Assembly (NCBI RefSeq): GCF_018448935.1
Contig: NZ_RCWC01000003.1
Coordinates: 1 to 64,000, forward strand
Reading direction: 5' to 3'
DNA: 64,000 nt
Source: Photorhabdus noenieputensis
Lineage (GTDB): Bacteria > Pseudomonadota > Gammaproteobacteria > Enterobacterales > Enterobacteriaceae
Positions 54,604 through 64,000 of the stretch are shown here, one piece after another. Both the position numbers and the translations under genes were made by a program. The notes beneath the pieces were generated by a model. It was not told the origin of the DNA. It made no database searches and saw only the letters and a list, made by a program, of their open reading frames with translations. Position 1 is the stretch's first letter; the number at the start of each line of letters is the position of its first letter.

Positions 54604-56682
54604 TCAGTTACCACCAATGGTCGCGGTCATACGAATTTGACGGTTATCGCTGATTTCAAGATTAGATAAAACCACTAATTGAGGCAAAGTTCTACGCAAG
54701 AAACGCGATAACAGCGGGCGTAATGCATGATTGACCAACAGTACCGGAGGCGCGCCCAGCATTTCTTGGCGTTGCAGTGCTTCCGTCGCCTGCCGTTGTA
54801 AGTTATCCGCCAATCCGGGTTCCAGACCACCGCCATTTTGTAACGCCTGAATTAACAAGCGCTCAAGGCCCGCATCCAATCCGATGACCTGAATTTCCTG
54901 TGCGCCGGGGAACCACTGTTGAGCAATTGCCCGGCCAAGCGCGATTCTAACCAAAGATGTCAATTCATAAGGATCAGTTTGTCCAGGTGCATGTTCAGCC
55001 AAGGTTTCAATAATTGTCCGCATGTCTCGAATCGGCACTTGTTCAGACAATAGATTTTGCAGCACTTTATGCAAGGTCGTCAGATTAACAACATCAGGAA
55101 TAAAGTCTTCCGTCAGTTTAGGCATCTCCTGGCTGACCCGCTCAAACAGTTGCTGAGCTTCCTGACGACCAAATAACTCATTCGCATATTGCGTCAACAG
55201 GTGATTCATATGGGTCGCAACCACCGTACTGGCGGCAACCACAGTGTATCCTTGAACCTGAGCTTGTTCTCTGAGGCTATCATCAATCCAAACCGCAGAC
55301 AGACCAAAAGCGGGATCTTTGGTAATATCACCTTGCAATTCCCCTACAGCTCCACCGGGATTAATCGCTAGCCAGCGCCCCGGATGCGCTTCACCACGAC
55401 CAATTTCTACCCCTTTCATCAGAATACGGTAGCCCGCCGGAGCGAGTTCAAGGTTGTCCCGGATATGAACAACCGGCGGTAAATATCCCATCTCCTGAGC
55501 AAATTTTTTACGAATGCCGCTGATTCGCCCCAGTAATTCACCATTTTGCCGAAAATCAACCATCGGGATCAGGCGATATCCCACTTCCATCCCCAAAGGA
55601 TCTTCAAGCTGAACGTCAGACCATGAAGCCTCTGATGCCTGTTGCTGCTCTTCTATTTTTGGTTTTTCTGTGTTTATTGCCGGCGCATCAGTGCGGCGAT
55701 ATAAATACCAGCCAAGACCAGCTAATGCCGCGGTAAATAACAGGAAAACAAAATTGGGCATTCCCGGTACCATGCCCAACAATCCAAGAACACCCGCACT
55801 CAACATCATCACTCTGGGATTGTTGAACAGTTGAGTCACCATCTGCTGACCAACGTCCTGATCCGTTGCTACACGGGTAACAATAACACCAGCCGCAGTA
55901 GAAATAATGAGAGCAGGTAACTGTGCAACCAAACCATCACCAATGGTTAACAAGGTATACGCTTCTCCCGCATCCCCCAGACTCATACCATGTTGGGCCA
56001 CACCAACAATTAAGCCACCAACGACGTTGATAACTAAGATCATCAATCCCGCAATCGCGTCGCCGCGCACAAACTTACTGGCACCATCCATCGAACCATA
56101 AAAATCCGATTCCTGTGTCACCTCAGCACGGCGTTTCTTCGCTTCTTCTTCACCAATTAATCCGGCATTTAAATCGGCATCAATTGCCATCTGTTTACCT
56201 GGCATGCCATCCAACACAAAACGGGCACCCACTTCGGCAATCCGCCCTGCACCTTTAGTAATGACCATAAAGTTAATCAATACCAAGATGATAAATACCA
56301 CAATACCGATAGCGAAGTTGCCACCAACCAGAAAATGGCCAAATGCCTCCACAACGTGCCCGGCTGCCGCAGAACCCGTATGCCCTTCCAATAAAATGAT
56401 ACGGGTTGAAGCTACGTTAAGAGATAAGCGCAATAACGTGGAGAACAGCAAAATGGTCGGAAACGCGGCAAAATCTAGCGTACGCCGGGTAAACATCGCC
56501 ACCAGCAACACCATGATTGATAACGCTATGTTAAACGTAAACAGCAAATCCAGCATGAATGGCGGCAATGGCAATACCATCATCGACAAAATCAAGAGGA
56601 TCAATACCGGCCCGGCAAGCATTTGCCATTGCGAGCCTTTCATATTGCCCGGTAAACGAAGTATAGAGGCCAGATTAGCCAT
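54604..56682 (-). CDS. flhA: flagellar export gate protein FlhA
   Basis: 692 residues from ATG 56682, exactly the E. coli length; an upstream start at 56703 lies deeper in flhB. FlhA forms the nonameric ring of the export gate. Eight membrane segments occupy the first ~330 residues, and the FHIPEP-type stretch includes RIAEVGARFVLDGMPGKQMAIDADLNAGLI. The cytoplasmic domain carries VVATHMNHLLTQYANELFGRQE and ends NRQIRMTATIGGN. It overlaps the flhB end by eight bases. Confidence 0.98.
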   Translation of the reverse strand: MANLASILRLPGNMKGSQWQMLAGPVLILLILSMMVLPLPPFMLDLLFTFNIALSIMVLLVAMFTRRTLDFAAFPTILLFSTLLRLSLNVASTRIILLEGHTGSAAAGHVVEAFGHFLVGGNFAIGIVVFIILVLINFMVITKGAGRIAEVGARFVLDGMPGKQMAIDADLNAGLIGEEEAKKRRAEVTQESDFYGSMDGASKFVRGDAIAGLMILVINVVGGLIVGVAQHGMSLGDAGEAYTLLTIGDGLVAQLPALIISTAAGVIVTRVATDQDVGQQMVTQLFNNPRVMMLSAGVLGLLGMVPGMPNFVFLLFTAALAGLGWYLYRRTDAPAINTEKPKIEEQQQASEASWSDVQLEDPLGMEVGYRLIPMVDFRQNGELLGRISGIRKKFAQEMGYLPPVVHIRDNLELAPAGYRILMKGVEIGRGEAHPGRWLAINPGGAVGELQGDITKDPAFGLSAVWIDDSLREQAQVQGYTVVAASTVVATHMNHLLTQYANELFGRQEAQQLFERVSQEMPKLTEDFIPDVVNLTTLHKVLQNLLSEQVPIRDMRTIIETLAEHAPGQTDPYELTSLVRIALGRAIAQQWFPGAQEIQVIGLDAGLERLLIQALQNGGGLEPGLADNLQRQATEALQRQEMLGAPPVLLVNHALRPLLSRFLRRTLPQLVVLSNLEISDNRQIRMTATIGGN

Positions 56683-57826
56683 GACGATTATTTTCTCCAG
56701 CAAAATCCAGTGCTGGCGGCACTGGCAGATTTTCAGGTTTCTTCGGCTTCAAGCCGCCTTCCCGTTTCCAACGTTTCAATTGATAAACCCAGGCAATGAC
56801 TTCCGCGACGGCTGCATAAAGTGTCGCGGGAATATGCCCGCCGACTTCACTATGGCGATAAAGCGCTCTGGCAAGTGGCGGTGCCTCAAGTAATGGAATG
56901 CGGTTTTCTGTACCTATTTCCTTAATACGTAAAGCAATTAGCCCCGCCCCTTTCGCCAATACTTTTGGCGCACTCATCGCTTTTTCGTCATATTTCAACG
57001 CAACAGCATAGTGAGTTGGGTTGGTGACAATCACATCCGCTTTCGGTACATCCGCCATCATACGCTGACGGGCAGCCGCCCGCTGTTGCTGACGGATACG
57101 CGCTTTAACATGTGGGTCCCCCTCTTGTTCTTTAAATTCATCCTTTATTTCCTGCCGGGTCATTCTCAGTTTTTTCAAGTGGCTGTATATCTGATAAACA
57201 ACATCGAAAGCCACCATCGGTATCAACATGAAAACCACCACATAACCGGCGAATATCAGCATTTGCATAGCATCATCCAGCGCCAACAATGGCGGTTGAG
57301 CTATAAGCCGTAACATGGCAGGCCAGTTCATCCAAAGGAATAAAGCAGCACCAATACCGACAAATCCCGCTTTAAGTAGTGCTTTGAATAATTCCGCCAA
57401 CGCATTCATTGAAAAAATACGTTTCAGGCCAGAAATGGGATTCAATTTTTTTGGATCAAATTTGATGGATTTGGTACTGAATACTAATCCACCCAATAGC
57501 GCTGGGGCGCTTAACGCAACTAACACTAATCCAGCGAAAACCGGCAACAGGGCCAAAACAGCCTGTTGTAGCAACCTGCCAATCTGTTGCACCATCTGCT
57601 TATCATTGCTGACCATACTGTGATCAAAGCTAAACCCTTCAAATACCATCAACGACAATTCATGCGTCATTGACTGACCACTCATCCAGAGCAAACTTAA
57701 ACCACTGGTCAACATCAAGATAGAACTCAGCTCTCTGGAGCGGACTATCTGCCCCTCTTTTCGGGCTTTTTCCCGCTTATGAGGCGTGGGTTCTTCTGTT
57801 TTCTCAAGATCGCTATCTTCAGCCAC
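56675..57826 (-). CDS. flhB: flagellar export switch protein FlhB
   Basis: 383 residues, near the E. coli length (382). FlhB switches export from rod/hook to filament substrates after autocleavage. The cleavage motif NPTH is intact (VIVTNPTHYAVALKYDE). The N-terminus EDSDLEKTEEPTPHKREKARKEGQI and four membrane segments are typical. The usual downstream flhA overlaps; the usual flhE is not found. Confidence 0.98.
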   Translation of the reverse strand: MAEDSDLEKTEEPTPHKREKARKEGQIVRSRELSSILMLTSGLSLLWMSGQSMTHELSLMVFEGFSFDHSMVSNDKQMVQQIGRLLQQAVLALLPVFAGLVLVALSAPALLGGLVFSTKSIKFDPKKLNPISGLKRIFSMNALAELFKALLKAGFVGIGAALFLWMNWPAMLRLIAQPPLLALDDAMQMLIFAGYVVVFMLIPMVAFDVVYQIYSHLKKLRMTRQEIKDEFKEQEGDPHVKARIRQQQRAAARQRMMADVPKADVIVTNPTHYAVALKYDEKAMSAPKVLAKGAGLIALRIKEIGTENRIPLLEAPPLARALYRHSEVGGHIPATLYAAVAEVIAWVYQLKRWKREGGLKPKKPENLPVPPALDFAGENNRHG

Positions 57827-58131
57827 GGCTTTCCTTGTCAGATTTTCAAACGCTATCGATCAGAAAATATGGAATCAAATGGCGGTTAGCATGACAAAAG
57901 AGAAAAAATCCGATGGCTGGAACAATGAGAAATTTGACCGGGTATTTGCGGGATAGAGCTAGCCGCAAAAAATTCGATTTTATTTTCATTAATTTCTGAA
58001 CTTTTCTATATCTCTTTAACTCAAATATATTGCATTACCGATCAATTATTACCTTTTAAGTTGTAACGATACGGTAATTATTTTAGTTAAACAAAAGATT
58101 AATGTGGTTAATCAAAGGGGAAGTGAAGCAG

Positions 58132-59709
58132 ATGGCAATAGGGTATTACCTGCTCGTTGGTGACAAAACCACCTGTGGCGGACAGATTATTACTGGTGAT
58201 CACACCATGACATTTAACGGGCGAGCAACTGCGCGTGAAGGGGATAAAGTTACCTGTGGTAAACATCCCGGTACTTACACGATTGTCGGCGGCATATCCG
58301 ACATGTTTGATATGGGGCAACGATTAGCTGGCACATTGGATAGTGTCAGCACCTGCCCTTGCCGGGCCCGGTTTATTAACTCAGTTATGGACAGCTACGA
58401 GAAGCAGGAACAGCCTCGTCAACAAGCGGTAACGCCTGCTTATATGGCGACGCAAAACTTCTCATCACCAATGAAGGAAGCAACAATAGTTCAGCCCAAT
58501 CCTCCACCGGTGACACAAGCGCCGCCTCCACCGATCCCGGTATTTGCTAAATCTCGTCAACGAGGCAAAGGCTGTACCGACGCCGGTACGGAGACTGAAC
58601 CGGCAGATAATTTCGGTAGAATGGGGATATATCAGGTTCTATCATCGCCCGCTCCTGTCACGGAATCAAAGCCTGAACAGCCTCCGCAAGGCAAGAAACA
58701 CCCGCCAGAACCGGATAAGCCACAGGATAAAAAATTACCGTGGTATAAACGGTGGTTTAGCGACAGCAAAGGTAAGGCCGAAGCCGCTGCGACTGCTGTA
58801 GCTGCAACGACTCGCAGTGCGATAGCGGATGGCGAAGCGCTGGTTATGCGTTTCATTGGCGGTGGCGTTACCAGTGCCGGACGTTGGCTGGCGGCACCGA
58901 ATCCGTTGACAGTCGGGTTAATGGGCTTGTTTTATTCATCGGGGTTAAATGAAGGCGAAGAAGATTATTTAAACCAATATCATCTTAGTGAAATTGCCAG
59001 TCAGTATGGTAAAGCACCGACCCGTGTCCGTTTTCGCTGGATCAGAGATGAAAAAATCGGCAGGATGACGGTTCAGGGGTATCACGTCAGCCCAGAAAGT
59101 GGTCTGGATAAAGTGCCGGTTCATATGATGAAACTGAATCCAGTCACCGGTAATTACGAGTTCTGGGAACCAGGAGAATACCGGCCAACGATTTTATGGA
59201 CACCAAACGAACAGGAATTCAAAGTTCCACCCCATACCGGAAATGAGGAACAGCCGTTTATTCCGTCACAGATAACCGTATTGCCGATCCCGGATAAAGT
59301 CGGCAGCGATATTGAATCGTTGCCAATACCGGAAGAGAAGGATTTTCGGGATTATATTCTGATACTCCCCATCCCGAATATGCCACCGGTGTATGTGTAT
59401 TTGAGTAAAAATAAGGACACTCAGATTTGGACTAAAACAAAGAAATTACTACCTGTATCAAATGCATATAATCATTGGGAAAAACATAAGCATGAATTTC
59501 CTGAACTCAAAAACTCCAAAGAATATGTTGATGCTACTCATGACTTTGTTAATAATCCTCCTAATGGAACCTTGAGGAAAAAGAGAGCAAATGGTGATGA
59601 AATTTTTTATCATCCACTTTCGAACACATTTGCGTCAAAGAGCAAAGATGGTATTCCCAGGACAATGTTTAAACCGGAAAGAGGAATAGAATATTGGAAC
59701 AGACAATGA
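58132..59709 (+). CDS. PAAR/pyocin-S/nuclease-type toxin protein
   Basis: 525 residues from ATG 58132, with GGGGAAG upstream; an ATG at 58102 is less likely. Domain order: PAAR (1-95: [39 protein letters not shown]); a Pro/Lys-rich linker (to ~220) with a short Gly/Ala segment; a pyocin-S-type domain (~290-430: [45 protein letters not shown]); and a C-terminal toxin module of ~85 residues ([45 protein letters not shown]). The last module resembles RNase-type toxins of the BECR group, which I hold with moderate confidence. T6SS delivery is inferred from PAAR. It overlaps its immunity gene by ATGA. Confidence 0.85.
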   Translation: MAIGYYLLVGDKTTCGGQIITGDHTMTFNGRATAREGDKVTCGKHPGTYTIVGGISDMFDMGQRLAGTLDSVSTCPCRARFINSVMDSYEKQEQPRQQAVTPAYMATQNFSSPMKEATIVQPNPPPVTQAPPPPIPVFAKSRQRGKGCTDAGTETEPADNFGRMGIYQVLSSPAPVTESKPEQPPQGKKHPPEPDKPQDKKLPWYKRWFSDSKGKAEAAATAVAATTRSAIADGEALVMRFIGGGVTSAGRWLAAPNPLTVGLMGLFYSSGLNEGEEDYLNQYHLSEIASQYGKAPTRVRFRWIRDEKIGRMTVQGYHVSPESGLDKVPVHMMKLNPVTGNYEFWEPGEYRPTILWTPNEQEFKVPPHTGNEEQPFIPSQITVLPIPDKVGSDIESLPIPEEKDFRDYILILPIPNMPPVYVYLSKNKDTQIWTKTKKLLPVSNAYNHWEKHKHEFPELKNSKEYVDATHDFVNNPPNGTLRKKRANGDEIFYHPLSNTFASKSKDGIPRTMFKPERGIEYWNRQ

Positions 59710-59894
59710 TGGGATATAACACTTGTCCATGTTGTGGTAAACGGACAATCGAGCGTTTAGGCGAATATGAAATATGTCCGATATGTAATTGGGAGGATGA
59801 TCCTGTTCAATCAGCAGACCCACATTTTTCAGGAGGCGCTAATTCTATGAGTTTAGAAGATGCGAAAAAACTCTATCTCTCAAAGAAAGATTGA
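59706..59894 (+). CDS. CPCC-type cysteine-rich immunity protein
   Basis: 62 residues from ATG 59706, which overlaps the toxin stop (ATGA); a TTG at 59694 and an ATG at 59709 are alternatives. The sequence [32 protein letters not shown] is the cysteine-rich CPCC family, with four cysteines suited to bind zinc. CPCC proteins are commonly found behind polymorphic toxins. Its coupling to the toxin supports an immunity role. Confidence 0.85.
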   Translation: MMGYNTCPCCGKRTIERLGEYEICPICNWEDDPVQSADPHFSGGANSMSLEDAKKLYLSKKD

Positions 59895-60173
59895 TTTTGG
59901 AGTCAAATATTCTTTGTAGTATTTCATTGCTTTTCTTGTAAGTGATTAATATTTATATGAAATTACTATCAAATGAATTATTCGCATAACATTATCAATA
60001 AAAAATAGTGACTTATAAGGACTGAGTTCTGCGACCAGCAGAGCTCAGTTATAACTATAATAAACTCTGTAAGAATGAGAGAGTATGTAAGATGGAATTA
60101 AAAAAACGAACTAGAATAATATACCGGAAATAAGTATATAAAGCTGATTTCAAGAATAATATCTTGTGGTGAG

Positions 60174-60383
60174 ATGCCAACTCCACTTTTTCATCAAATG
60201 GATAAAATTACTGTTAGAGAATTGATGGGAAAACCGGATTCTAGCAGTGGTCCGAAACGAATTCCGGTAATTGGCCTAATAGGTGGCTTTGATGCCTATA
60301 TTCGTAAGCTGAATGATCAATATCCAAAGGCAGAAATTCGCTTTCTTTATCGGCCTGACCTCCGTGTAAATAACGTTTCATAA
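60174..60383 (+). other. short open frame of unknown nature, possibly a remnant
   Basis: 69 codons from an ATG at 60174, with GGTGAG upstream. The product ends [14 protein letters not shown] and contains [26 protein letters not shown], which looks protein-like, but I do not recognise it. Its last ~6 codons run into the 111-bp repeat. It could be a clipped immunity or toxin-tail gene. Confidence 0.35.
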
Positions 60384-60474
60384 TTCTGCTACACATGACC
60401 TTCTTCAACCCATTGTTATACATAGAATTATGAGTAGTATAATATGTAGCGCTATTTTGGAATCTTATTTACAT
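60364..60474 (+). repeat. 111-bp structured repeat, copy 2
   Basis: Aligns without gaps to 2062-2172. CATAATTCT (60379-60387) pairs perfectly with AGAATTATG (60424-60432). GCTACA pairs with TGTAGC downstream. The last pair of the first stem is T-A here and C-G in copy 1, a compensating change. Confidence 0.6.
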
Positions 60475-60510
60475 GCAATCTTATTTGAACCGTTGATGAA
60501 TGGTGATTGA

Positions 60511-60603
60511 TATTATGACAACCTTGACGTCCTTTTTCTTAATGATTCCACTGAACAGGTTGAATCTTTGACTTTTTTACTCACCTCAGAAGTACGTTGG
60601 TAG
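60511..60603 (+). pseudogene. protein fragment before colicin-immunity gene
   Basis: An open stretch without start codon reads YYDNLDVLFLNDSTEQVE and on to SEVRW before a stop. It looks like the C-terminal end of a lost gene, possibly another immunity-type protein. Not recognised. Confidence 0.3.
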
Positions 60604-60742
60604 TCAATAAAAGAGATGGTTTTTCTTGAAGAGCCAATTCATTAGTTAACAGATTGAAAAGTTCATAGATTATAAGACTGGGAAGAGTTAAACCCTGCTA
60701 TCAAAAGGGGAAATATTAGACACTATTTGTGAGGCATATATA

Positions 60743-61000
60743 ATGGGATTAAAATTAAGATTGGAGTGGTTTGATAAACAAACAGAATTAGGGGAAGGAT
60801 GTGAATATTCCAAAGATTTTGAAGATGATGCTGATATTATGGTTAGTGGATTAGGCATATCAACAGAAAGTAATATCAATAACGGCGGCTTTGATGTGGA
60901 ATCTAAATGGGTGAGTATTCTACAGACCTATTTCAGGCATCAAATTGATTTATCAGCTTATGACTATCAAATCTCTTTTGATTATCGCGATTTGTGGTAA
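60743..61000 (+). CDS. colicin E3/cloacin-type immunity protein, orphan
   Basis: 85 residues, the family length. It matches the cloacin/colicin E3 immunity pattern closely: [39 protein letters not shown] and the C-terminal [11 protein letters not shown]. These proteins bind and block 16S rRNA-cleaving colicins. No E3-type nuclease gene lies upstream; only remnants and the 111-bp repeat do. It may protect against related strains' bacteriocins. Confidence 0.9.
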   Translation: MGLKLRLEWFDKQTELGEGCEYSKDFEDDADIMVSGLGISTESNINNGGFDVESKWVSILQTYFRHQIDLSAYDYQISFDYRDLW

Positions 61001-61162
61001 ACAGAGATTCAGCGGATAGTATGATAGCTATCAATACCTTTGCTCGTTTGGGCAATGAGCCTTCCATGACCTCCAAAGTTTTAATTGAGATAATAGCCTC
61101 ATATTCACCGTAGCACTAAGATTGACACTACTCAACTATTAAATACGGGATATAAATATTGA

Positions 61163-61378
61163 GAAAGGGAATCCTTTAGTTGGTTCATCAATCCCCAAAT
61201 ACGGATACCCAATATTTCTCAGATAGAACATTCACGACACTGTAGTGTGCAAGGATTAATGTTAAATGTGTTAGGGCGACAGATAACTTATTGTCACAAA
61301 GAGAACAAAATCACTGAATATTTCCTGCTTAAAAATGGATATGTTAGTAACAGCTTAACCAGAACTCAAGTTATTTAA
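61163..61378 (+). pseudogene. degenerate open frame of unknown nature
   Basis: 71 codons free of stops but without a proper start reads from ERESFSWFINPQIRIPNI to NGYVSNSLTRTQVI. It has protein-like composition and could be the tail of a lost gene. The rest of 61001-61731 shows nothing supportable. Confidence 0.25.
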
Positions 61379-61731
61379 ATTAATTTCAATTCGAAAACTC
61401 ATTACCACCACTCATTGAAATTATTTACCAATCTAAATGTCATATTAAAATAATTTCAATAGTCATTCCAACCTTTATTATTACAATAAAACATTATCTC
61501 TAATATATTTCTCCATTTTATTTCCAGTAAATCTAATGTTTCATAGGCTAGTACCTGATCCCCTTCATGAGATGCCCATATTATATTAATTGAAAAAATC
61601 TTATATCATCCTTTTATCACTCCAATGACTTATCCTGATTTGTAATTATCTTTATGAATATAATATCTGGCAGAATATCATGGCATTCTCGCAATCCATC
61701 AAGCACTAGCACATATTTAATTTATCCCAAG

Positions 61732-62154
61732 TTAAACCTTTAATTCCTCTGGCGTTCCCTCTCTATATGGCACCAGCGTCGTCCTATCTTGCGAATCAAC
61801 CGCACAATGATTATTACCGACAACCAGCATAACCAAATCACTGGTTGCTTTAATCGCGTGATCTATTTCCCCATTCACAAAATAACAAACTCCAGGCTCT
61901 ATTTCATGCTTTTTACCCGCATAAATAACATAACCCGTTCCTGCGAGTACAAATAAGATGTGATGCCCTAAGTGAGTATGATTCTGCATCCCTTCATCTT
62001 TGCTGAAACGAATTAGATCAGCACCAAAACCATCAAACGAAACTAATCCCTCGCCCGTTCCCATACTGTTAACCATTTTATGACTTTTCGCCATTGTATC
62101 TACAACGAGATGTTCACCGTTCCAGTGACAGAATCTATTTTTAATAAGTTCCAT
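61732..62154 (-). CDS. cupin-domain protein
   Basis: 140 residues. The two cupin motifs are visible: QNHTHLGHHILFVLAGTGYV (metal-type histidines) and GVCYFVNGEIDHAIKA (second histidine). The protein is a single small beta-barrel of unknown substrate. It lies alone, facing the same way as the downstream region, with AT-rich DNA on both sides. 62155-62700 holds no supported gene. Confidence 0.8.
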   Translation of the reverse strand: MELIKNRFCHWNGEHLVVDTMAKSHKMVNSMGTGEGLVSFDGFGADLIRFSKDEGMQNHTHLGHHILFVLAGTGYVIYAGKKHEIEPGVCYFVNGEIDHAIKATSDLVMLVVGNNHCAVDSQDRTTLVPYREGTPEELKV

Positions 62155-62700
62155 ATTACCTTCCTTTTATCTCTACAAATAAAATTTTATTTTAAAGTAA
62201 CTATCATCTCTCTTTGTTAATTGAAATAACATTATCTCTCCAGCAAATAAAAAAATATTTCACAGTAAAATTTCAATCATCACAAAATAATATCGACGAA
62301 GAAATTAACTGGTTATTAACAATATATCAAATAGAAATATGTAATTCCATAGTAGTATTTTATAAAAGCTCACTCTGTGACAACAATCACTGTAAAATTC
62401 TTATTTTAAATTTCTTTGTAGAAGATAACCCCGATTAAAAATAACATCAGACAAAAGTCAGATTAATTATATTATTAAATCAGGACAATAATGGAGTTAA
62501 TTAATTTGATATTAACTCTCACTAAAAATAACTATTCCAGAGATATGAAGATGCGATTTTTTATTTTAGTTTATTAAACAAATCACGTTCCACATTAATC
62601 ACCCAAACATCAAACTCTCTAACATCTCACGCAAAATATTCCTTTATTCACTGCTCACCTCTTATTACAGAAGGTGAACAGCATAAGTTGTGCCTCAAAG

Positions 62701-62736
62701 AAACCCCACGACCTCTGCCGAGATTGTGGGGTTTTT
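62701..62736 (-). terminator. terminator of PKS gene
   Basis: AAACCCCAC and GTGGGGTTT form a nine-pair stem, with a T-run on either strand side (GTTTTT on plus, GTTTCTTT on minus). It lies ~37 bp after the PKS stop. A second hairpin (GCTCACCT / AGGTGA) lies at 62653-62680. Confidence 0.8.
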
Positions 62737-62772
62737 ACCATGCTCTCCGGTTTTCCTGTTCCGCTTCACTGC

Positions 62773-64000
62773 CTACTGTTTTGCAACCACCGATTCATTG
62801 TGAGGCAACCAGTAATGCCGATGTTCAAAAGCATATTTAGGCAATCGAATACGCAACGGTTTCTGCCCGGAAGGCCAGCAGGTACGCCAATCTATATCCT
62901 GACCTTGTAACCATAAGAATCGAGAGTCATCCTCTGCCATATGAAGCCATTGATCTTCTTTGGTTGAAGCAGACGACGCAAAATCTCGTAGCTGTCTGAG
63001 TAGATCCTGTCGTGATGTTGCAACAAACAGTGCCCGATAAGACAATGCTGCCCTGCCAAACTGCAATGTCCAGCTAACCGCTGGCAGCTCAATGTTTTCA
63101 TCGTTCTCAATAAAATCCCCTAGCATAGCCACCATTCTTTGTAGCGATGCCTGGCTATTAGCCGAGATGGGATAATAATATCCCTCCAAATTGGCTTTAA
63201 TCTGTTGCTGCACTTGAGTTGGTGCCTCCTCCAGAATGACATGGGAATTGCTGCCCCCCAATCCAAAAGAGCTCAGCCCAGCGAAACGCTTTTGTCCTGC
63301 CCCCACCCGCCAAGGGTTTTCCTCTGTAGCCAGTTGTAAGCGCGAATCCACACTATCAATTTCAGGATTCAAACGCTGAAACGCGGCGCAAGGCACAATG
63401 GATTTATGCTGCAACATTAATAAAACTTTAACTATGCCAGCTAGCCCCGCAGCGCCTTCTAAATGCCCAATGTTGGCTTTTACTGAGCCAATATAGCAAG
63501 GTTGTAGCGTTTCTCTTGATTCATGGCGATTAAAGATTTCATTAAGCGCATTGAACTCGATGGGATCGCCCAATGAGGTTCCCGTTCCATGCGCTTCAAG
63601 GTAACTGATTTGCTCCGCAGAGACGCCAGCCTGTTGCAAGCAATCATTGACTAACGCAATTTGCTGTTCCGGGTTAGGTGAAGTCAGTGAATTAGCACGC
63701 CCACCATGATTGACCGCCGATGCCCGAACGTATCCATAAATAGGATCTCGATCCTCTAATGCCTGTTTTTGCGTTTTCAAGAACAGACACACGGCCCCTT
63801 CACCACGGACAAAACCATTAGCATCTGCGTCAAAAACTCGACAACAGCCATCTTTAGATAACATTCCCGCCCGGTAATAAGCAGCCATGTTGAATGTGTT
63901 GCTCAATAAATTAACACTGCCAACTACCGCCTGTTGGCACTCCCCAGAACGCAATGAGTTCACCGCAAGTGTCAGTGCTGTCAATCCACTTGAACACGCA
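62773..64000 (-). CDS. polyketide synthase, ketosynthase part and C-terminal linker, cut by window edge
   Basis: 408 codons are visible; the 5' part lies outside. The frame enters with ACSSGLTAL, the ketosynthase active-site cysteine just at the edge. The two catalytic histidines follow in EAHGTGTSLGDP and NIGHLEGAAG. The signature FGLGGSNSHVILEEAP ends the KS. A ~140-residue linker follows, ending RIRLPKYAFEHRHYWLP and a stop. No acyltransferase follows, so it may be a trans-AT type or a terminal KS of a hybrid NRPS/PKS. KS domains join acyl units by decarboxylative condensation. Confidence 0.93.
   Translation of the reverse strand, partial: ACSSGLTALTLAVNSLRSGECQQAVVGSVNLLSNTFNMAAYYRAGMLSKDGCCRVFDADANGFVRGEGAVCLFLKTQKQALEDRDPIYGYVRASAVNHGGRANSLTSPNPEQQIALVNDCLQQAGVSAEQISYLEAHGTGTSLGDPIEFNALNEIFNRHESRETLQPCYIGSVKANIGHLEGAAGLAGIVKVLLMLQHKSIVPCAAFQRLNPEIDSVDSRLQLATEENPWRVGAGQKRFAGLSSFGLGGSNSHVILEEAPTQVQQQIKANLEGYYYPISANSQASLQRMVAMLGDFIENDENIELPAVSWTLQFGRAALSYRALFVATSRQDLLRQLRDFASSASTKEDQWLHMAEDDSRFLWLQGQDIDWRTCWPSGQKPLRIRLPKYAFEHRHYWLPHNESVVAKQ

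Noticed and set aside
61141-61260. Inverted repeat around AATATTGAGAAA and AATATTTCTCAG
   Set aside because: The arms do not pair when written out.
62214-62438. 74-codon ORF with TTG start
   Set aside because: Low-complexity AT-rich sequence, no ribosome site and no recognisable fold.

Overview
The window looks like a chromosome segment of an entomopathogenic enterobacterium of the Photorhabdus/Xenorhabdus type (Morganellaceae). This is inferred from enterobacterial-style flagellar operons of moderate GC, interrupted by AT-rich accessory DNA carrying NRPS and PKS genes, an orphan VgrG module, colicin- and pyocin-type toxin and immunity genes, and a family of short TATACCC...GGGTATA repeats. 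No species-specific marker proves the genus.

Layout. 1-1842 (-): 5' part of an NRPS (condensation plus start of adenylation domain). 1843-3014: AT-rich, no convincing gene, with one copy of a 111-bp structured repeat. 3015-14759: fliE (-) and fliFGHIJKLMNOPQR (+), the basal body MS-ring, C-ring and export apparatus. 14955-19704 (+): accessory genes, namely a cytidine/blasticidin-type deaminase, a broken RelBE locus, a MITE-clipped HTH antitoxin, a LemA/GIDE/LemA membrane cluster and an intact orphan HTH antitoxin. 19951-29586 (-): a T6SS cargo module in the transcription order vgrG, DUF4123 adaptor, unknown 537-aa putative effector, four tandem copies of a secreted putative immunity gene (each followed by a terminator), and a PAAR gene. 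Three of the four spacers hold a 43-codon chimaera of a PAAR start and the effector's tail, which looks like the scar of a tandem amplification. 30263-30586: a small orphan gene lying between two copies of the flgL operon end. 30759-40820 (-): flgBCDEFGHIJ and flgKL. 41045-42584 (+): flgA, then flgMN behind a clear sigma-28 promoter. 42941-44071 (+): a J-domain-like protein lying between two copies of the flgN terminator. 44221-52916 (-): seven co-oriented genes, five of which encode tail-fibre-like N-termini fused to six- or seven-bladed repeat propellers. 53205-54036 (-): a ParB-like small protein followed by a small membrane protein. 54604-57826 (-): flhBA. 58132-59894 (+): a PAAR/pyocin-S/toxin protein with a CPCC-type immunity gene. 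59895-61731: remnants, the second copy of the 111-bp repeat and an orphan colicin-E3-type immunity gene. 61732-62154 (-): a cupin. 62773-64000 (-): the 3' part of a PKS ketosynthase gene.

How it fits together. The flagellar genes form an almost complete structural and export set; fliC/D/S/T, fliA, flhDC, mot and che genes are outside the window. Accessory genes sit at the ends of flagellar operons (after fliR, flgL, flgN and flhA). Two of these insertions are bracketed by duplicated operon ends. A recurring theme is antidotes without toxins: RelB, two HTH antitoxins, an E3-type immunity gene and a four-copy immunity array. The strongest candidates for undescribed biology are the amplified immunity array with its effector, the propeller gene family, the 111-bp repeat with pseudoknot-like pairing, and the MITE-bounded antitoxins.
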